64,000 bases of DNA, taken from positions 1 through 64,000 of the IMG/VR virus record IMGVR_UViG_3300048772_000133. One strand, 5' to 3'. The DNA comes from a virus. A program made the translations under genes and the position numbers. The stretch's first letter is position 1, and each line of letters starts with the position of its first letter. Below the pieces are notes generated by a model, which saw only the letters and a program-made list of their open reading frames with translations, did not search any database and was not told the origin of the DNA. Of this stretch, positions 45,957-54,198 are shown piece after piece.

Positions 45957-46544
45957 ATGATTGAACTCAAAAACATCTACGGCGCTGTGATTTATACAGC
46001 TCCGAACATTACGACGGTAAAAGCAACTGTGGAAGAGGCAGTATCAAGCGGTGCCGACCTGAGCGGTGCCTACCTGCGCGGTGCCGACCTGCGCGATGCC
46101 TACCTGCGCGGTGCCGACCTGCGCGGTGCCTACCTGCGCGGTGCCGACCTGCGCGATGCCTACCTGCGCGGTGCCGACCTGCGCGGTGCCGACCTGAGCG
46201 GTGCCGACCTGAGCGGTGCCGACCTGAGCGGTGCCTACCTGAGCGATGCCTACCTGCGCGGTGCCGACCTGCGCGATGGAAGAATCTCGGCAATGCGGTG
46301 CATGGCGTACTCAGCTTACCCTTACCAGATTCAGGCTGTACTTTTCCAAGACGGCTCCCGGTGGGTGCGTATGGGGTGCCTCTGGAAGTCACTCGAAGAT
46401 TGGGAAAAGATAGGTATTCGCAAGAGCAACTTGTCTGAGTTCCCCGACGACGGCTCTGATCGCAGCGAAGAGCGTATTGCGGCATTTGAGTTTGCCAAAG
46501 CAGCCACGCTTCGTATGAAACTTCCAACGGAGATCGCAAAATGA
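45957..46544 (+). CDS. Pentapeptide-repeat protein
   Basis: A 195-residue protein. After MIELKNIYGAVIYTAPNITT, residues about 35-105 are A-D/Y-L-R/S-G/D pentapeptide repeats (ADLRG, AYLRD), a right-handed beta-helix type that can mimic DNA (as in MfpA/Qnr). The C-terminal domain (YPYQIQAVLFQDGSRWVRMGC) is the same as in many phage pentapeptide proteins. Target unknown. Confidence 0.85.
   Translation: MIELKNIYGAVIYTAPNITTVKATVEEAVSSGADLSGAYLRGADLRDAYLRGADLRGAYLRGADLRDAYLRGADLRGADLSGADLSGADLSGAYLSDAYLRGADLRDGRISAMRCMAYSAYPYQIQAVLFQDGSRWVRMGCLWKSLEDWEKIGIRKSNLSEFPDDGSDRSEERIAAFEFAKAATLRMKLPTEIAK
46050..46278 (+). repeat. 15-nt tandem repeat encoding pentapeptides
   Basis: Alternating GGTGCCGACCTGCGC and GGTGCCTACCTGCGC-type units, about 15 copies. 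Confidence 0.85.
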
Positions 46545-46639
46545 AAGCACTGCAAGCCGTACTCGACAACCGCGACGCACTAGCGCCGCTCGGAGCCTAC
46601 GCAATCTTGGTTTTTGTGCTCTTTGCGCTGGCGTTTTGA
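46541..46639 (+). CDS. 32-residue membrane peptide
   Basis: MKALQAVLDNRDALAPLGAY then a hydrophobic helix (AILVFVLFALAF). ATGA overlap with the pentapeptide gene. Confidence 0.55.
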   Translation: MKALQAVLDNRDALAPLGAYAILVFVLFALAF

Positions 46640-46770
46640 ACCACAATCGGCAGACTTGCTCTGCTCTGGCCGCTCCGAAGTCGCAAGCAAAGCTAGGAAC
46701 TGAGAAGCCTAGACTTTAAGCGGGCCGGGAGCGGCCAGGAAAGCGCAAGATGCTAACAAGGAGAAAACAA

Positions 46771-46869
46771 ATGCTCTCAAATGAATGGGTTCTCAGGCAC
46801 GAAAGATTCATCTATCGTGTAGGCTTCACAGTTATGTTTATAGCTGTGTTTATGCTTGTAGCATGGTAA
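46771..46869 (+). CDS. 32-residue membrane peptide
   Basis: MLSNEWVLRHERFIYRVGFT then a membrane helix (VMFIAVFMLVAW). AAGGAG site. Equal in length to the preceding membrane peptide. Confidence 0.55.
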   Translation: MLSNEWVLRHERFIYRVGFTVMFIAVFMLVAW

Positions 46870-46898
46870 CATTCTCGCTGTATCAAGAAAGAGGCAAC

Positions 46899-47057
46899 AT
46901 GATAGTCAAGCAAGGGAGTTTAGGCCCGACCTGGGCGGAGATAGTCGCGGCCAGGAACAAGCGGGAAGACGAGGCGGTCGCCCGGAGATTCAAACGTGAC
47001 GAGCGCAGCCAGTGGGACAACCAGTGGGACAACGGGTACGAGAGGGGGCCACGATGA
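46899..47057 (+). CDS. Hypothetical protein, 52 residues
   Basis: MIVKQGSLGPTWAEIVAARN ... ERSQWDNQWDNGYERGPR, highly charged helix with a repeated QWDN. ATGA overlap with the next gene. Confidence 0.55.
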   Translation: MIVKQGSLGPTWAEIVAARNKREDEAVARRFKRDERSQWDNQWDNGYERGPR

Positions 47058-47221
47058 AGCATCTGTCCTGTCCGAAGTGCAGCCGGGTTGTCGATATTGA
47101 AGCGACCTATGTGACCACGGCGATGGTCAACAACGAACTCAAGACCTTCCGCGTGGAACACGGCCACAGTACCACGAAGGGGAGCGAGTTGCAGTGCGCT
47201 TGCGGCCAGTTTCTCAAGTAA
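47054..47221 (+). CDS. Zinc-ribbon protein, 55 residues
   Basis: MKHLSCPKCSRVVDIEATYV ... LQCACGQFLK: a two-pair zinc ribbon (CPKC, CACG). May bind nucleic acid. Confidence 0.6.
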   Translation: MKHLSCPKCSRVVDIEATYVTTAMVNNELKTFRVEHGHSTTKGSELQCACGQFLK

Positions 47222-47301
47222 CGCAGATGGGCCGGACAAACCAGTCCGGTTAATGCGGCAGCGCCCGGTTCCAAATGCCGGGGCAACGCAGAGGAGGAAC
47301 A

Positions 47302-47583
47302 ATGCACGATTTAGCAACGATCATCGCCATCAATCGGCAGCCCACACCGCCCAGCATGAAAGACCGCTTCGGCTGCTTCACCGAGCAGGAACAAATTATC
47401 CTGCAACGGGCTTTGTTGGACTTTTCGATGAAGCAGACCTCGGCCTATAGAACGGCCAATGACTTCACAATTCGGAGTTTGATGGCGGGGGGCACTCTTC
47501 CCTTGGTCTACTTCGGAATTGAAACCACCAACCGTTTGGTGGATGAGATCAGCCAGACCGGGTCTCGACCGGAGGCCGCTTGA
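47302..47583 (+). CDS. Hypothetical protein, 93 residues
   Basis: MHDLATIIAINRQPTPPSMK ... a helical protein (QIILQRALLDFSMKQTS). TTGA overlap with the next gene. Unrecognised. Confidence 0.6.
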   Translation: MHDLATIIAINRQPTPPSMKDRFGCFTEQEQIILQRALLDFSMKQTSAYRTANDFTIRSLMAGGTLPLVYFGIETTNRLVDEISQTGSRPEAA

Positions 47584-47819
47584 TACTCTCAACCCCAACG
47601 TGTGACACTCTCGGCTGCACGAAGACTCACACAGCCTCGAACGGTTGGTGGGTTGTCCGGGTAGTGGACTTTTACAAAGAACTCTGGAAGTGGGAGGACG
47701 CAGAAGCCGTGGGCGTACTCAAGGGCCCGAAGACCTTCCACTTCTGCGGGCAAACGCACGCTCTACAGTTTCTATCCTCAGAGATGGGGAGCAAGACAGA
47801 TAAACCGGAGGAGAAATGA
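47580..47819 (+). CDS. Hypothetical protein, TTG start, 79 residues
   Basis: Starts (TTG) ILSTPTCDTLGCTKTH; a fold with CDTLGC ... HFCGQTHALQFL suggests zinc binding. A variant motif copy is within the codons VRVVDF (47655-47669). Confidence 0.55.
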   Translation: MILSTPTCDTLGCTKTHTASNGWWVVRVVDFYKELWKWEDAEAVGVLKGPKTFHFCGQTHALQFLSSEMGSKTDKPEEK

Positions 47820-47929
47820 CCAACCACAACGACGGCCTCGGCTGCTTCCGGGGCTTAATGTACGCTCTGCCTTTGGCGCTGCTGTGCTGGGTGCTGATTA
47901 TCCTGGCCGTCAGGTGGGGGATGAAATGA
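47816..47929 (+). CDS. 37-residue membrane protein
   Basis: MTNHNDGLGCFRGLMYALPL then LALLCWVLIILAVRWGMK, one membrane helix. ATGA overlaps on both sides. Confidence 0.55.
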   Translation: MTNHNDGLGCFRGLMYALPLALLCWVLIILAVRWGMK

Positions 47930-48159
47930 CCGACTTATCTCTGAGAACCACCCGGCTGAACTTCAAAACCTCGGACGCCGTTTGGGAAAGGGGGAAGCAC
48001 CGGGAGGTTGTGATCGAAGCCCGCCCCCGAACCTGCACCGTGCGCCTTGCCGGAATGAGAACTTCCTTCACCATCGAGTGGTCCGCGATTCACAGCTTGG
48101 CGGCGAAGATGGCCGTCGCCGCTGAGAAAGCAGAGAAGAAGAAAGCGAAGAAAAAGTGA
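47926..48159 (+). CDS. Hypothetical protein, 77 residues
   Basis: MTDLSLRTTRLNFKTSDAVW ... beta-rich, ending in a Lys-rich tail (EKAEKKKAKKK). Unrecognised. Confidence 0.6.
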   Translation: MTDLSLRTTRLNFKTSDAVWERGKHREVVIEARPRTCTVRLAGMRTSFTIEWSAIHSLAAKMAVAAEKAEKKKAKKK

Positions 48160-48193
48160 GTTTTCCACAGATTTCTTTGCAAAGGTTGCGAGT

Positions 48194-48221
48194 TTGGCAC
48201 GGGAATTGCTAGTAGTATAGC
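48194..48221 (+). promoter_or_regulatory. Promoter of the GIY-YIG gene
   Basis: TTGGCA, 16 nt, TATAGC just upstream of the GIY-YIG gene at 48263. Confidence 0.5.
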
Positions 48222-48262
48222 GGGCCAATTCAGACCCCAATTCCCTACAAAGAGGCAACTTA

Positions 48263-49093
48263 ATGCAAATTGAAGATTTTGAACGGTTTATGTCCGAACA
48301 ACTGACGTGCAGCATCGACGACGTACCCGCTGGACAGGGGGCAATCTACTTGATTACGAATCTTGTCAATGGAAAAGTGTATGTTGGGCAGACTTGGGGT
48401 TCGGTGTCCGCTCGGTGGACGAGCCATCTGCACGACGCCGAGAATCGTCCGCAGTTTTATTTTCACCGCGCTCTCAACAAGTACGGGAAGGAAAATTTTG
48501 TAGCGGGGGTTTTGGGGTGGGCCAAAACCGAAGAAGAGTTGAACGATTTGGAAATCCTTTGGATACTGCTTCTCGACTCTGCTGACCGAAAATATGGGTA
48601 CAACTCTACCCACGGCGGAAGAGGAGGAAAGTTCAACAGCGAAGCGAAAGAAAAAATGTCAGAAGCTCATAGACGACGGTATGAAGACCCGGCGGAGCGC
48701 AAGAGGCAGTCTGACTCCATGAAACGAATGTGGTCCGACCCCGACATCAGAAAGAATATACTGGCTGGCCAAACAAAATGGCTTGAAAACCCCCAAGGGA
48801 GGCCGATCCGGTCAAAACGCGCCAAGCAAGTAGCAAACCGCCCGGAGATTAAGCAGAAAATGTCCGAGAACATGACAAAACGGTGGTCTGATCCAGAAAA
48901 ACGTCAGAAACAATCCGAAAAATCGAAGGAAGCCTTGGCCGACCCGAAAGTCCGAAAGAAAATCTCAGAAGGAACACGAAAGGGATTGGAAGAAGCCAAA
49001 CTCCGGCGAAAAGAGCAAGGAATTGTGAAACCAAAGAGAGTTCAAAGCCGAAACGCCTTGGGAAAGTTTATTAAGGAGGAGGGGAAGAAATGA
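48263..49093 (+). CDS. GIY-YIG homing endonuclease
   Basis: A 276-residue protein: QGAIYLITNLVNGKVYVGQT (GIY-YIG) with catalytic Arg region (ARWTSHLHDAE) and downstream Glu, then repeated NUMOD helices (EAKEKMSEAHRRRYEDP, DIRKNILAGQTKWLENP) and a basic tail. Own promoter; ATGA overlap with the next gene. Confidence 0.9.
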   Translation: MQIEDFERFMSEQLTCSIDDVPAGQGAIYLITNLVNGKVYVGQTWGSVSARWTSHLHDAENRPQFYFHRALNKYGKENFVAGVLGWAKTEEELNDLEILWILLLDSADRKYGYNSTHGGRGGKFNSEAKEKMSEAHRRRYEDPAERKRQSDSMKRMWSDPDIRKNILAGQTKWLENPQGRPIRSKRAKQVANRPEIKQKMSENMTKRWSDPEKRQKQSEKSKEALADPKVRKKISEGTRKGLEEAKLRRKEQGIVKPKRVQSRNALGKFIKEEGKK

Positions 49094-49323
49094 AACACGT
49101 CATTGTGATTGAAACCTCGGACGACCGGCCCCTGAATAAGCGGACGCTGTGTCTATTCCGAGCGCAAGCTATCTGCGCCCTTCACGACCTGGCGACAAAG
49201 TACGTGGGTTTGTCCTTCATTAACACGCGGTTCAACGTATCGTCCGCCACCGTCGCTATTCACGAAATGTACAATCTACCGCCCTGGAACCCGGAAACGG
49301 GAACCAGCGAGTCGTCCAGGTAA
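49090..49323 (+). CDS. Hypothetical protein, 77 residues
   Basis: MKHVIVIETSDDRPLNKRTL ... a small alpha/beta protein with a FINTRFNVSSATVAIHEMYN end. The last codons and TAA stop are in the motif copy 49314-49328. Confidence 0.6.
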   Translation: MKHVIVIETSDDRPLNKRTLCLFRAQAICALHDLATKYVGLSFINTRFNVSSATVAIHEMYNLPPWNPETGTSESSR

Positions 49324-49343
49324 TGGACAGAAAGTGAGATGTT

Positions 49344-49634
49344 ATGGCACAGTGGCAGCGACACTTGGACATGAAGGACGTGTGGGACAGCGGAGACATT
49401 CCTCTTGTTGCCCGCACTGCGGCAGACCGTTTGGAGGTTTTGGCCCCCTTCGGCGGCAACTACCTGGACGACGAAAAGCTGGACCTCGTGGACGAACTAC
49501 GCGCCCTAGCCGAAGACGAAGGAGCAACAACCAGCGACTTCGACAACGTGTGGGGCCGGGTTTACGATTGGGCCGACACGCCACTCGACTCCAGCTTCGG
49601 CGGAAAGAAAGTTTGTTGGGTTGCGACGTTCTAA
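49344..49634 (+). CDS. Hypothetical protein, 96 residues
   Basis: MAQWQRHLDMKDVWDSGDIP ... the N-terminus resembles small phage proteins with a LxxxWxxGDI motif; the C-terminal half is acidic and ends in a beta strand (KKVCWVATF). Confidence 0.6.
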   Translation: MAQWQRHLDMKDVWDSGDIPLVARTAADRLEVLAPFGGNYLDDEKLDLVDELRALAEDEGATTSDFDNVWGRVYDWADTPLDSSFGGKKVCWVATF

Positions 49635-49659
49635 ACAACAAGTCCAGGTAATGGACAAC

Positions 49660-49690
49660 CAACCAAAACCCGAAGGAGGGTTTATGAAGC
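49660..49690 (+). repeat. 31-nt direct repeat, copy 1
   Basis: Ribosome-binding and start region (…CCCGAAGGAGGGTTTATGAAGC) identical to 50100-50130. Both copies directly follow a copy of the 15-nt motif. Confidence 0.8.
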
Positions 49691-49845
49691 GATGGAAGAT
49701 TGATTTCGGAGGCTCTGTAATCGTAGAGGCCGACGACCAATATGAAGCCGAAGCCTTGGCACGAGAGCGCGTTTCTTCTGACGGCGACTGGGCTGAACAG
49801 AGGCGGTGTCGGCAAATCAGCGGTTTTGACTACGAGGAGAACTAA
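49684..49845 (+). CDS. Hypothetical protein, 53 residues
   Basis: MKRWKIDFGGSVIVEADDQY ... fold with strand-helix-strand (the pattern ...VEADDxYEAEALARERV... is frequent in phages). Start region is within the 31-nt repeat. Confidence 0.6.
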   Translation: MKRWKIDFGGSVIVEADDQYEAEALARERVSSDGDWAEQRRCRQISGFDYEEN

Positions 49846-50061
49846 ATGGGCTTGCAAAACCTGATTACCTATTTCTACCCCGACCATTGGCGCACGAATG
49901 ACCTAGCCGTTGAAGTCAGGCTTCTGGGCAAGCGTGTAGGGTATATTCGTCAAGAACGGCTGCGCGATTTCAAGGACGAGATCGAGAATTTGGAAGATGT
50001 GGCCCGCCGCGCCGTCGATGCCCTTGAGTGTGCAATCGAAACCTTGTCCGAACAGGTCTAA
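49846..50061 (+). CDS. Hypothetical protein, 71 residues
   Basis: MGLQNLITYFYPDHWRTNDL ... ends in an acidic helical hairpin. Start abuts the previous stop (TAAATG). Confidence 0.55.
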   Translation: MGLQNLITYFYPDHWRTNDLAVEVRLLGKRVGYIRQERLRDFKDEIENLEDVARRAVDALECAIETLSEQV

Positions 50062-50099
50062 CCAAAGTTGGCGGAATAACCATGTCCATTAGCCGGACG

Positions 50100-50130
50100 C
50101 AACCAAAACCCGAAGGAGGGTTTATGAAGC
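50100..50130 (+). repeat. 31-nt direct repeat, copy 2
   Basis: Identical to 49660-49690; it follows the motif copy 50084-50098. Confidence 0.8.
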
Positions 50131-50390
50131 AAGTTGTAACAGTCACCGAAATAGAAGGCGAGGGTCTCGAAGCCTTGCTCAACGAAAACGTTCTGATCTA
50201 TTGCATGAACTACTTCTACACCGGCAAGCTCGTCGGAGTCAATGACAAGTTTGTCAAGTTGGAAGGGGCAAAGATCGTGTACGAAACCGGGCCATCCAGC
50301 GAGAAGGACTACAAAGACGCACAGCCTTTGCCGAACAACACCTGGTACGTCCAAACTGCCGCCATCGAGTCCTTTGGCCTCGGAAAGTAG
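50124..50390 (+). CDS. Hypothetical protein, 88 residues
   Basis: MKQVVTVTEIEGEGLEALLN ... a beta-barrel-like protein (ENVLIYCMNYFYTGKLVGVN) resembling Sm/SH3 folds seen in phage proteins. Start inside the 31-nt repeat. Confidence 0.65.
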   Translation: MKQVVTVTEIEGEGLEALLNENVLIYCMNYFYTGKLVGVNDKFVKLEGAKIVYETGPSSEKDYKDAQPLPNNTWYVQTAAIESFGLGK

Positions 50391-50397
50391 GCCGAGC

Positions 50398-50631
50398 ATG
50401 AGGGCTAGCAAACAGAAATATCGGTCGCGGTCGTGGTCGGGGTCGCGGTCGTGGTCGTGGTCGCGGTCGTGGTCGGGGTCGCGGTCGTGGTCGTGGTCGC
50501 GGTCGTGGTCGGGGTCGCGGTCGTGGTCGGGGTCGCGGTCGTGGTCGGGGTCGCGGTCGTGGTCGGGGTCGGGGTCGCGGTCGTGGTCGTGGTCGGGGTC
50601 GCGGTCGTGGTCGTGGTCGGGGTCGTTTTAG
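50398..50631 (+). CDS. Low-complexity Arg/Ser/Trp repeat protein
   Basis: A 77-residue frame MRASKQKYRS then nearly perfect RSWSGSRSWSWS repeats and a GSF end. It is encoded by a GGTCG-based tandem repeat just upstream of the integrase. Could be a real repeat protein or a repeat tract that happens to be open; the complementary strand gives an R/P repeat. Confidence 0.4.
   Translation: MRASKQKYRSRSWSGSRSWSWSRSWSGSRSWSWSRSWSGSRSWSGSRSWSGSRSWSGSGSRSWSWSGSRSWSWSGSF
50417..50628 (+). repeat. GGTCGN tandem repeat
   Basis: About 35 six-base units (GGTCGC, GGTCGT, GGTCGG). The C/T/G variation is arranged in larger 18- and 30-nt periods. Confidence 0.85.
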
Positions 50632-50659
50632 TCCTGCCCGCAAAAAACAAAGGAAACCC

Positions 50660-51772
50660 ATGTCCAATTTAATCAAACGCGGAGCCTCTTACCACCTGGA
50701 CCTCACATCCGGGGGGAGAAGGCTTCGCTTCTCTCTGGGCACACGCCTCCCCCAGGCCGCTCGAACCCTGGCGCGTCAGATCGAGTGCGCTATCGCTGGC
50801 GGGCCCAAGGCAGAGGAGTGGGAAGTTTTGAAGCTGGTCCTGCCCCCCAAGAGCTTCGCAATCTTGGCCTCGGGCCGGGGTCTCACGGCGCAGCCAAACA
50901 TGGCAGAATTTGAAACCCTCTTTCAAGAAAAACTTGACCGGCGAGTGAAGCTCGGGGAGTTGGCGGAGAGCAGCCGGAACTTGTACCTGTGGGCGGCGGA
51001 CAGGTTCTTCTCCCGCATGGCTGAACTCAAAGTCCGGAAAATGGACGCCGTTACCCCGACTCTGGCCGAGGAGTATTTGATATTCAGGAAAGAAGCCACG
51101 TTGGCCAAAGGCGGCTCGGGGCGCGGGCTTGTGACCGAAACCACCGTACTCCAAGCTGTCTTCAACCTAGCCGTGGAAGAAGGACTCATCAAGAGCAGCC
51201 CCTTGCGGAACAAGTACAAACCAGATTCAGACCCCAAAGGCCCAGACCCATTTACACCGGAAGAGATCGCCAAACTCGACGCGGCGGCTACTGGACCAGA
51301 CAGACTGCCCTTCCTTTTGCTGAGATGGACCGGCCTGAGAGGATCAGACGCGGTGACGGTGCGCTGGTCGTCCATTAACTGGACAGACAGAAAGCTGCAC
51401 GTTCAAACTAGGAAGAGAAAGACCTGGGTGGTTGTTCCGCTGTACGGCGAACTGTTGGAGACGTTGGAGGCTGTCTATCTTGGCCGCACCGGAACTGTAT
51501 CGGGGGCAGACGACTCTCCCATTCTGTTCGGGCTCTCTCGCGCCAAGCTGTACAAACTCGTCGCTGACTTGGGCATCCGTGCCGGAGTCAAGAACTGCCA
51601 CCCCCACAAATTTCGGGCCTCCCTCGCCTGTACGCTACTCGAACGAGGAGCGACTCTATTCGACGTAGCCAAACTGCTCGGGGACTCACACGCGGTCGTT
51701 GAGAAATTTTACGCAGCAACAACAGACAAGCAGCAGGAACGAATCCGTGGTATAATGGAAAAGTCCGGGTAA
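50660..51772 (+). CDS. int: Tyrosine integrase
   Basis: A 370-residue recombinase. N-terminal arm/core-binding region (residues about 80-190), then the catalytic domain with R227 (RWTGLRGSD), H316 and R319 (HPHKFRAS), H344 and the nucleophile Y351 (HAVVEKFYAA). It would integrate the phage by attP x attB exchange, so the phage is probably temperate. The stop TAA is inside motif copy 51763-51777; another copy (51370) lies in the coding sequence. No attP core was identified. Confidence 0.9.
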   Translation: MSNLIKRGASYHLDLTSGGRRLRFSLGTRLPQAARTLARQIECAIAGGPKAEEWEVLKLVLPPKSFAILASGRGLTAQPNMAEFETLFQEKLDRRVKLGELAESSRNLYLWAADRFFSRMAELKVRKMDAVTPTLAEEYLIFRKEATLAKGGSGRGLVTETTVLQAVFNLAVEEGLIKSSPLRNKYKPDSDPKGPDPFTPEEIAKLDAAATGPDRLPFLLLRWTGLRGSDAVTVRWSSINWTDRKLHVQTRKRKTWVVVPLYGELLETLEAVYLGRTGTVSGADDSPILFGLSRAKLYKLVADLGIRAGVKNCHPHKFRASLACTLLERGATLFDVAKLLGDSHAVVEKFYAATTDKQQERIRGIMEKSG

Positions 51773-51791
51773 TGGACGAGGAGGTAGCGAG

Positions 51792-52019
51792 ATGGTTGAC
51801 TACAGTTTTTGTGAGGCCGTAACTGCTGGTTCTGCGAGCCGGTGGCACATTCGGCCCTTGTCCAACAAAGGAAGGAAGCCCTCCGGAGGCGCGGATACTG
51901 CAGCTCTTTGCGGTCGTCAAGTATCTTGGGATGTGAACTGCAACATCCACCCCGCTGCCCTCGCAGGAGCGTGCTTAGTTTGCGCGGAAATTTACAAGAA
52001 CAGAGAAGGGGTAGAATGA
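51792..52019 (+). CDS. Cys-containing hypothetical protein, 75 residues
   Basis: MVDYSFCEAVTAGSASRWHI ... LCGRQVSWDVN ... CLVCAEIYKN: spaced Cys pairs suggest a zinc fold. This is a frequent small phage protein. ATGA overlap with the next gene. Confidence 0.6.
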   Translation: MVDYSFCEAVTAGSASRWHIRPLSNKGRKPSGGADTAALCGRQVSWDVNCNIHPAALAGACLVCAEIYKNREGVE

Positions 52020-52120
52020 CAGAGCAACTTTGTTTACGCTTAGAACGTTTTGCAACACAAAAGGCTCTTGCCCACAACGATTGGCAACCGCTTACAAACT
52101 TTACGAATCCTTGGTGGTAA
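52016..52120 (+). CDS. 34-residue protein
   Basis: MTEQLCLRLERFATQKALAH then NDWQPLTNFTNPWW. ATGA overlap. Function unknown. Confidence 0.5.
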   Translation: MTEQLCLRLERFATQKALAHNDWQPLTNFTNPWW

Positions 52121-52128
52121 CAATCTTG

Positions 52129-52157
52129 TGGACAAAACTAGGAATGTGTGGTATAGT
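52129..52157 (+). promoter_or_regulatory. Promoter with extended -10
   Basis: TGGACA, 17 nt, TATAGT with TGG in front. The motif copy 52176-52190 lies about 12-26 nt downstream of the predicted start, ahead of the gene at 52202. Confidence 0.65.
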
Positions 52158-52187
52158 GAACTTGAGGATTGAAAAGTCCATTACCTG

Positions 52188-52219
52188 GACGGAGGCACCA
52201 CATGTCTGAGATGAGCGCA
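52188..52219 (+). repeat. 32-nt direct repeat, copy 1
   Basis: Start region (GACGGAGGCACCACATGTCT...) identical to 52742-52773. Both copies give proteins beginning MSEMSA. Confidence 0.8.
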
Positions 52220-52582
52220 AATGAGAAGCTGGTACGGGCGGCGTGGAATAAACTGACGTTCTGCAACGACTACTACCCTGGTACAGCCTGCACACTTCGT
52301 CTCTATGGAGAATTCAATGGTCACAGAGTAGCTCCGATCATAGCTAAACTTGTCGGCGCGACTAAAGCCTCAACATGGAAAGCCGGTGCCGAATGGATTA
52401 TCAAACGCCAGCAGGAGATCACGGAGTTGCGGGAACAACTTAATCAACTCGTGAATCTAAGCGCGTGCTATTATTGTCCAGAACCTATGCAAATAATGCA
52501 GCGCACGATAGCCCTCGTGCAATCCGCGCTCACAGAGGCGCAACGCGGCATGAAGGAGGAACCACATGGCACCACTGAGTGA
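52202..52582 (+). CDS. Hypothetical protein, 126 residues
   Basis: MSEMSANEKLVRAAWNKLTF ... helical with CYYCPEPMQ. The N-terminal six residues equal those of the ASCH-like protein at 52756, through the 32-nt repeat. Confidence 0.6.
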   Translation: MSEMSANEKLVRAAWNKLTFCNDYYPGTACTLRLYGEFNGHRVAPIIAKLVGATKASTWKAGAEWIIKRQQEITELREQLNQLVNLSACYYCPEPMQIMQRTIALVQSALTEAQRGMKEEPHGTTE

Positions 52583-52763
52583 CAAAACAATGACCGAGCC
52601 GGGGCATAGTGTACGAATTCCTTGGAACAGCGATACGGTAGAGCTAGTGAGCTTTGGGTATGTTCTCGTCGATAATCCTCAGCCTTTAGATGAGTTTCAA
52701 CGGGAACTGGCTGAAATGGAACTGAGCTTTAGAACCGGCATGACGGAGGCACCACATGTCTGA
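52566..52763 (+). CDS. Hypothetical protein, 65 residues
   Basis: MAPLSDKTMTEPGHSVRIPW ... a small beta-then-helix protein with an acidic helix (DEFQRELAEMEL). Overlaps both neighbours. Confidence 0.55.
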   Translation: MAPLSDKTMTEPGHSVRIPWNSDTVELVSFGYVLVDNPQPLDEFQRELAEMELSFRTGMTEAPHV

Positions 52764-52773
52764 GATGAGCGCA
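52742..52773 (+). repeat. 32-nt direct repeat, copy 2
   Basis: Identical to 52188-52219; a duplicated start module. Confidence 0.8.
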
Positions 52774-53526
52774 TATCCCTACTACCGCAGAGAGGCGGAA
52801 ATCGTGAAGGAAACAGGCATACTTTTTACGTCGGATAACATTCGAGCGATCCGTGAAGGGCGCAAGACTCAGACACGCCGCGTCTGGAATAAGCAGCCGT
52901 ATATGTCACGAACCAGCCCTCCCAATTTCAACGATACGAAGGTTGGGAATCTGTTCATCTGCCGTGATCCGTTTCCTACCGGAGGTCCGGTTGGACTCGT
53001 GATCGAGGAGTGTGAATCGCTAGGTGTGTATCACGGCATGGGATCAGACGCTTTCGTTAGAAAGCATGGACCAAAGAATTACGGAGTGGCGGGCGACCGG
53101 CTCTACATCAAAGAGGGCGTGATCGTCCAAAGGAAGGGGTGGTCTGCGTTAACAGAGAGACAAGACGGGACACTCATCGGCTATTACATGGATGGACGCC
53201 GTGTAGAAAATGAGTCAGAGAAGCGCCTGGCGGCTATGTTCATGGCAAAGCGGTACGCTAGGACTTGGCTGGAGATTACGGAAGTTCGCGTAGAGCGTGT
53301 GCAGGACATAAGCGCATACGATTGTTTTGAGGAGGGCATACCGCGTCCACAATCTTTGCTCGATGGAACAAGACTTGGTAGCGAGGTAACTTTGCGCGAT
53401 AATGCACGTGGAGATTACCGTAAACTCTGGGACTCCATCAACAGAAATAAGCATCTATGGTCCAGCAATCCGTGGTGCTGGTGCTTGACGTTCAAGGTAT
53501 TACTGGAAGAGAGGCGGAAGCCATGA
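52756..53526 (+). CDS. ASCH-domain-like protein
   Basis: A 256-residue protein of the phage ASCH-like type: ILFTSDNIRAIREGRKTQTRR, GDRLYIKEGV, RTWLEITEVRVERVQDIS and a final NPWCWCLTFKVL strand. ASCH domains have a PUA-like fold expected to bind RNA or modified bases. Function unproven. The start comes from the duplicated 32-nt module. Confidence 0.8.
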   Translation: MSEMSAYPYYRREAEIVKETGILFTSDNIRAIREGRKTQTRRVWNKQPYMSRTSPPNFNDTKVGNLFICRDPFPTGGPVGLVIEECESLGVYHGMGSDAFVRKHGPKNYGVAGDRLYIKEGVIVQRKGWSALTERQDGTLIGYYMDGRRVENESEKRLAAMFMAKRYARTWLEITEVRVERVQDISAYDCFEEGIPRPQSLLDGTRLGSEVTLRDNARGDYRKLWDSINRNKHLWSSNPWCWCLTFKVLLEERRKP

Positions 53527-53930
53527 GCAAGACAACAGCGAATGGGACGCTGAACAACGAGGAGCTAATCGAAATAATAAACATCTGGCAGCGTTACGGT
53601 AACACACCACTGGTCGAATACAACCTGAACATGGTAAGAGTAGACATTGCAGCCGTACTCGCCAAGCGCCCCGCGTCGTACACGCTGGAGCAGATCAAAG
53701 CGGCGGTCACGGATGAGTTTGGCTACTGTCAGATTCCCATGCCACCAGCTTTCCTTGACGATATGATATTCCGCCTCACCGCGCCAAAGCCGAAGACAGC
53801 GGAGGAGCGGATCAAAGATGTGCTTATAAAGCATGTCTACATCAGCGGGAGCAGGCTACAACCCAGCGATGAACTTGTGAGTGAATTATTGCTCGCTGCG
53901 CTCAAGGAAAGCGAGGCCCACAATGGCTGA
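53523..53930 (+). CDS. Hypothetical protein, 135 residues
   Basis: MSKTTANGTLNNEELIEIIN ... mostly helical, with a middle segment (YTLEQIKAAVTDEFGYCQIP). ATGA overlaps with both neighbouring genes. Confidence 0.6.
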   Translation: MSKTTANGTLNNEELIEIINIWQRYGNTPLVEYNLNMVRVDIAAVLAKRPASYTLEQIKAAVTDEFGYCQIPMPPAFLDDMIFRLTAPKPKTAEERIKDVLIKHVYISGSRLQPSDELVSELLLAALKESEAHNG

Positions 53931-54198
53931 GTTGAAGATACCGGAGAAGTGGCGAGATGTTTATCGGCAATGCAGCGAATTCCTTGCGCATCCTGGCGAG
54001 CCCTCTACCAAGCCAATAGAGTGGTGCGTTTCGCTTATCGAAGAACTCGCCCTCCTCGAAGAAAATATCGAGATTGTGGTTGACAATATGCCGTCGGAGA
54101 GTGTGGTACGAATTCAAGAGGGTGGAGGTTTTGAAGACATACACGCCACGCTGGCCGTGTCTGTTGCAAAGCTGTCAGATATGTGGGCGTTTAGATGA
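53923..54198 (+). CDS. Hypothetical protein, 91 residues
   Basis: MAELKIPEKWRDVYRQCSEF ... helical, acidic; ends DMWAFR. Overlaps both neighbours; unrecognised. Confidence 0.55.
   Translation: MAELKIPEKWRDVYRQCSEFLAHPGEPSTKPIEWCVSLIEELALLEENIEIVVDNMPSESVVRIQEGGGFEDIHATLAVSVAKLSDMWAFR

Noticed and set aside
50405-50676. Arg-Pro or Thr repeat proteins on the minus strand
   Set aside because: They mirror the GGTCGN repeat; no ribosome binding site, and neighbouring genes are on the plus strand.
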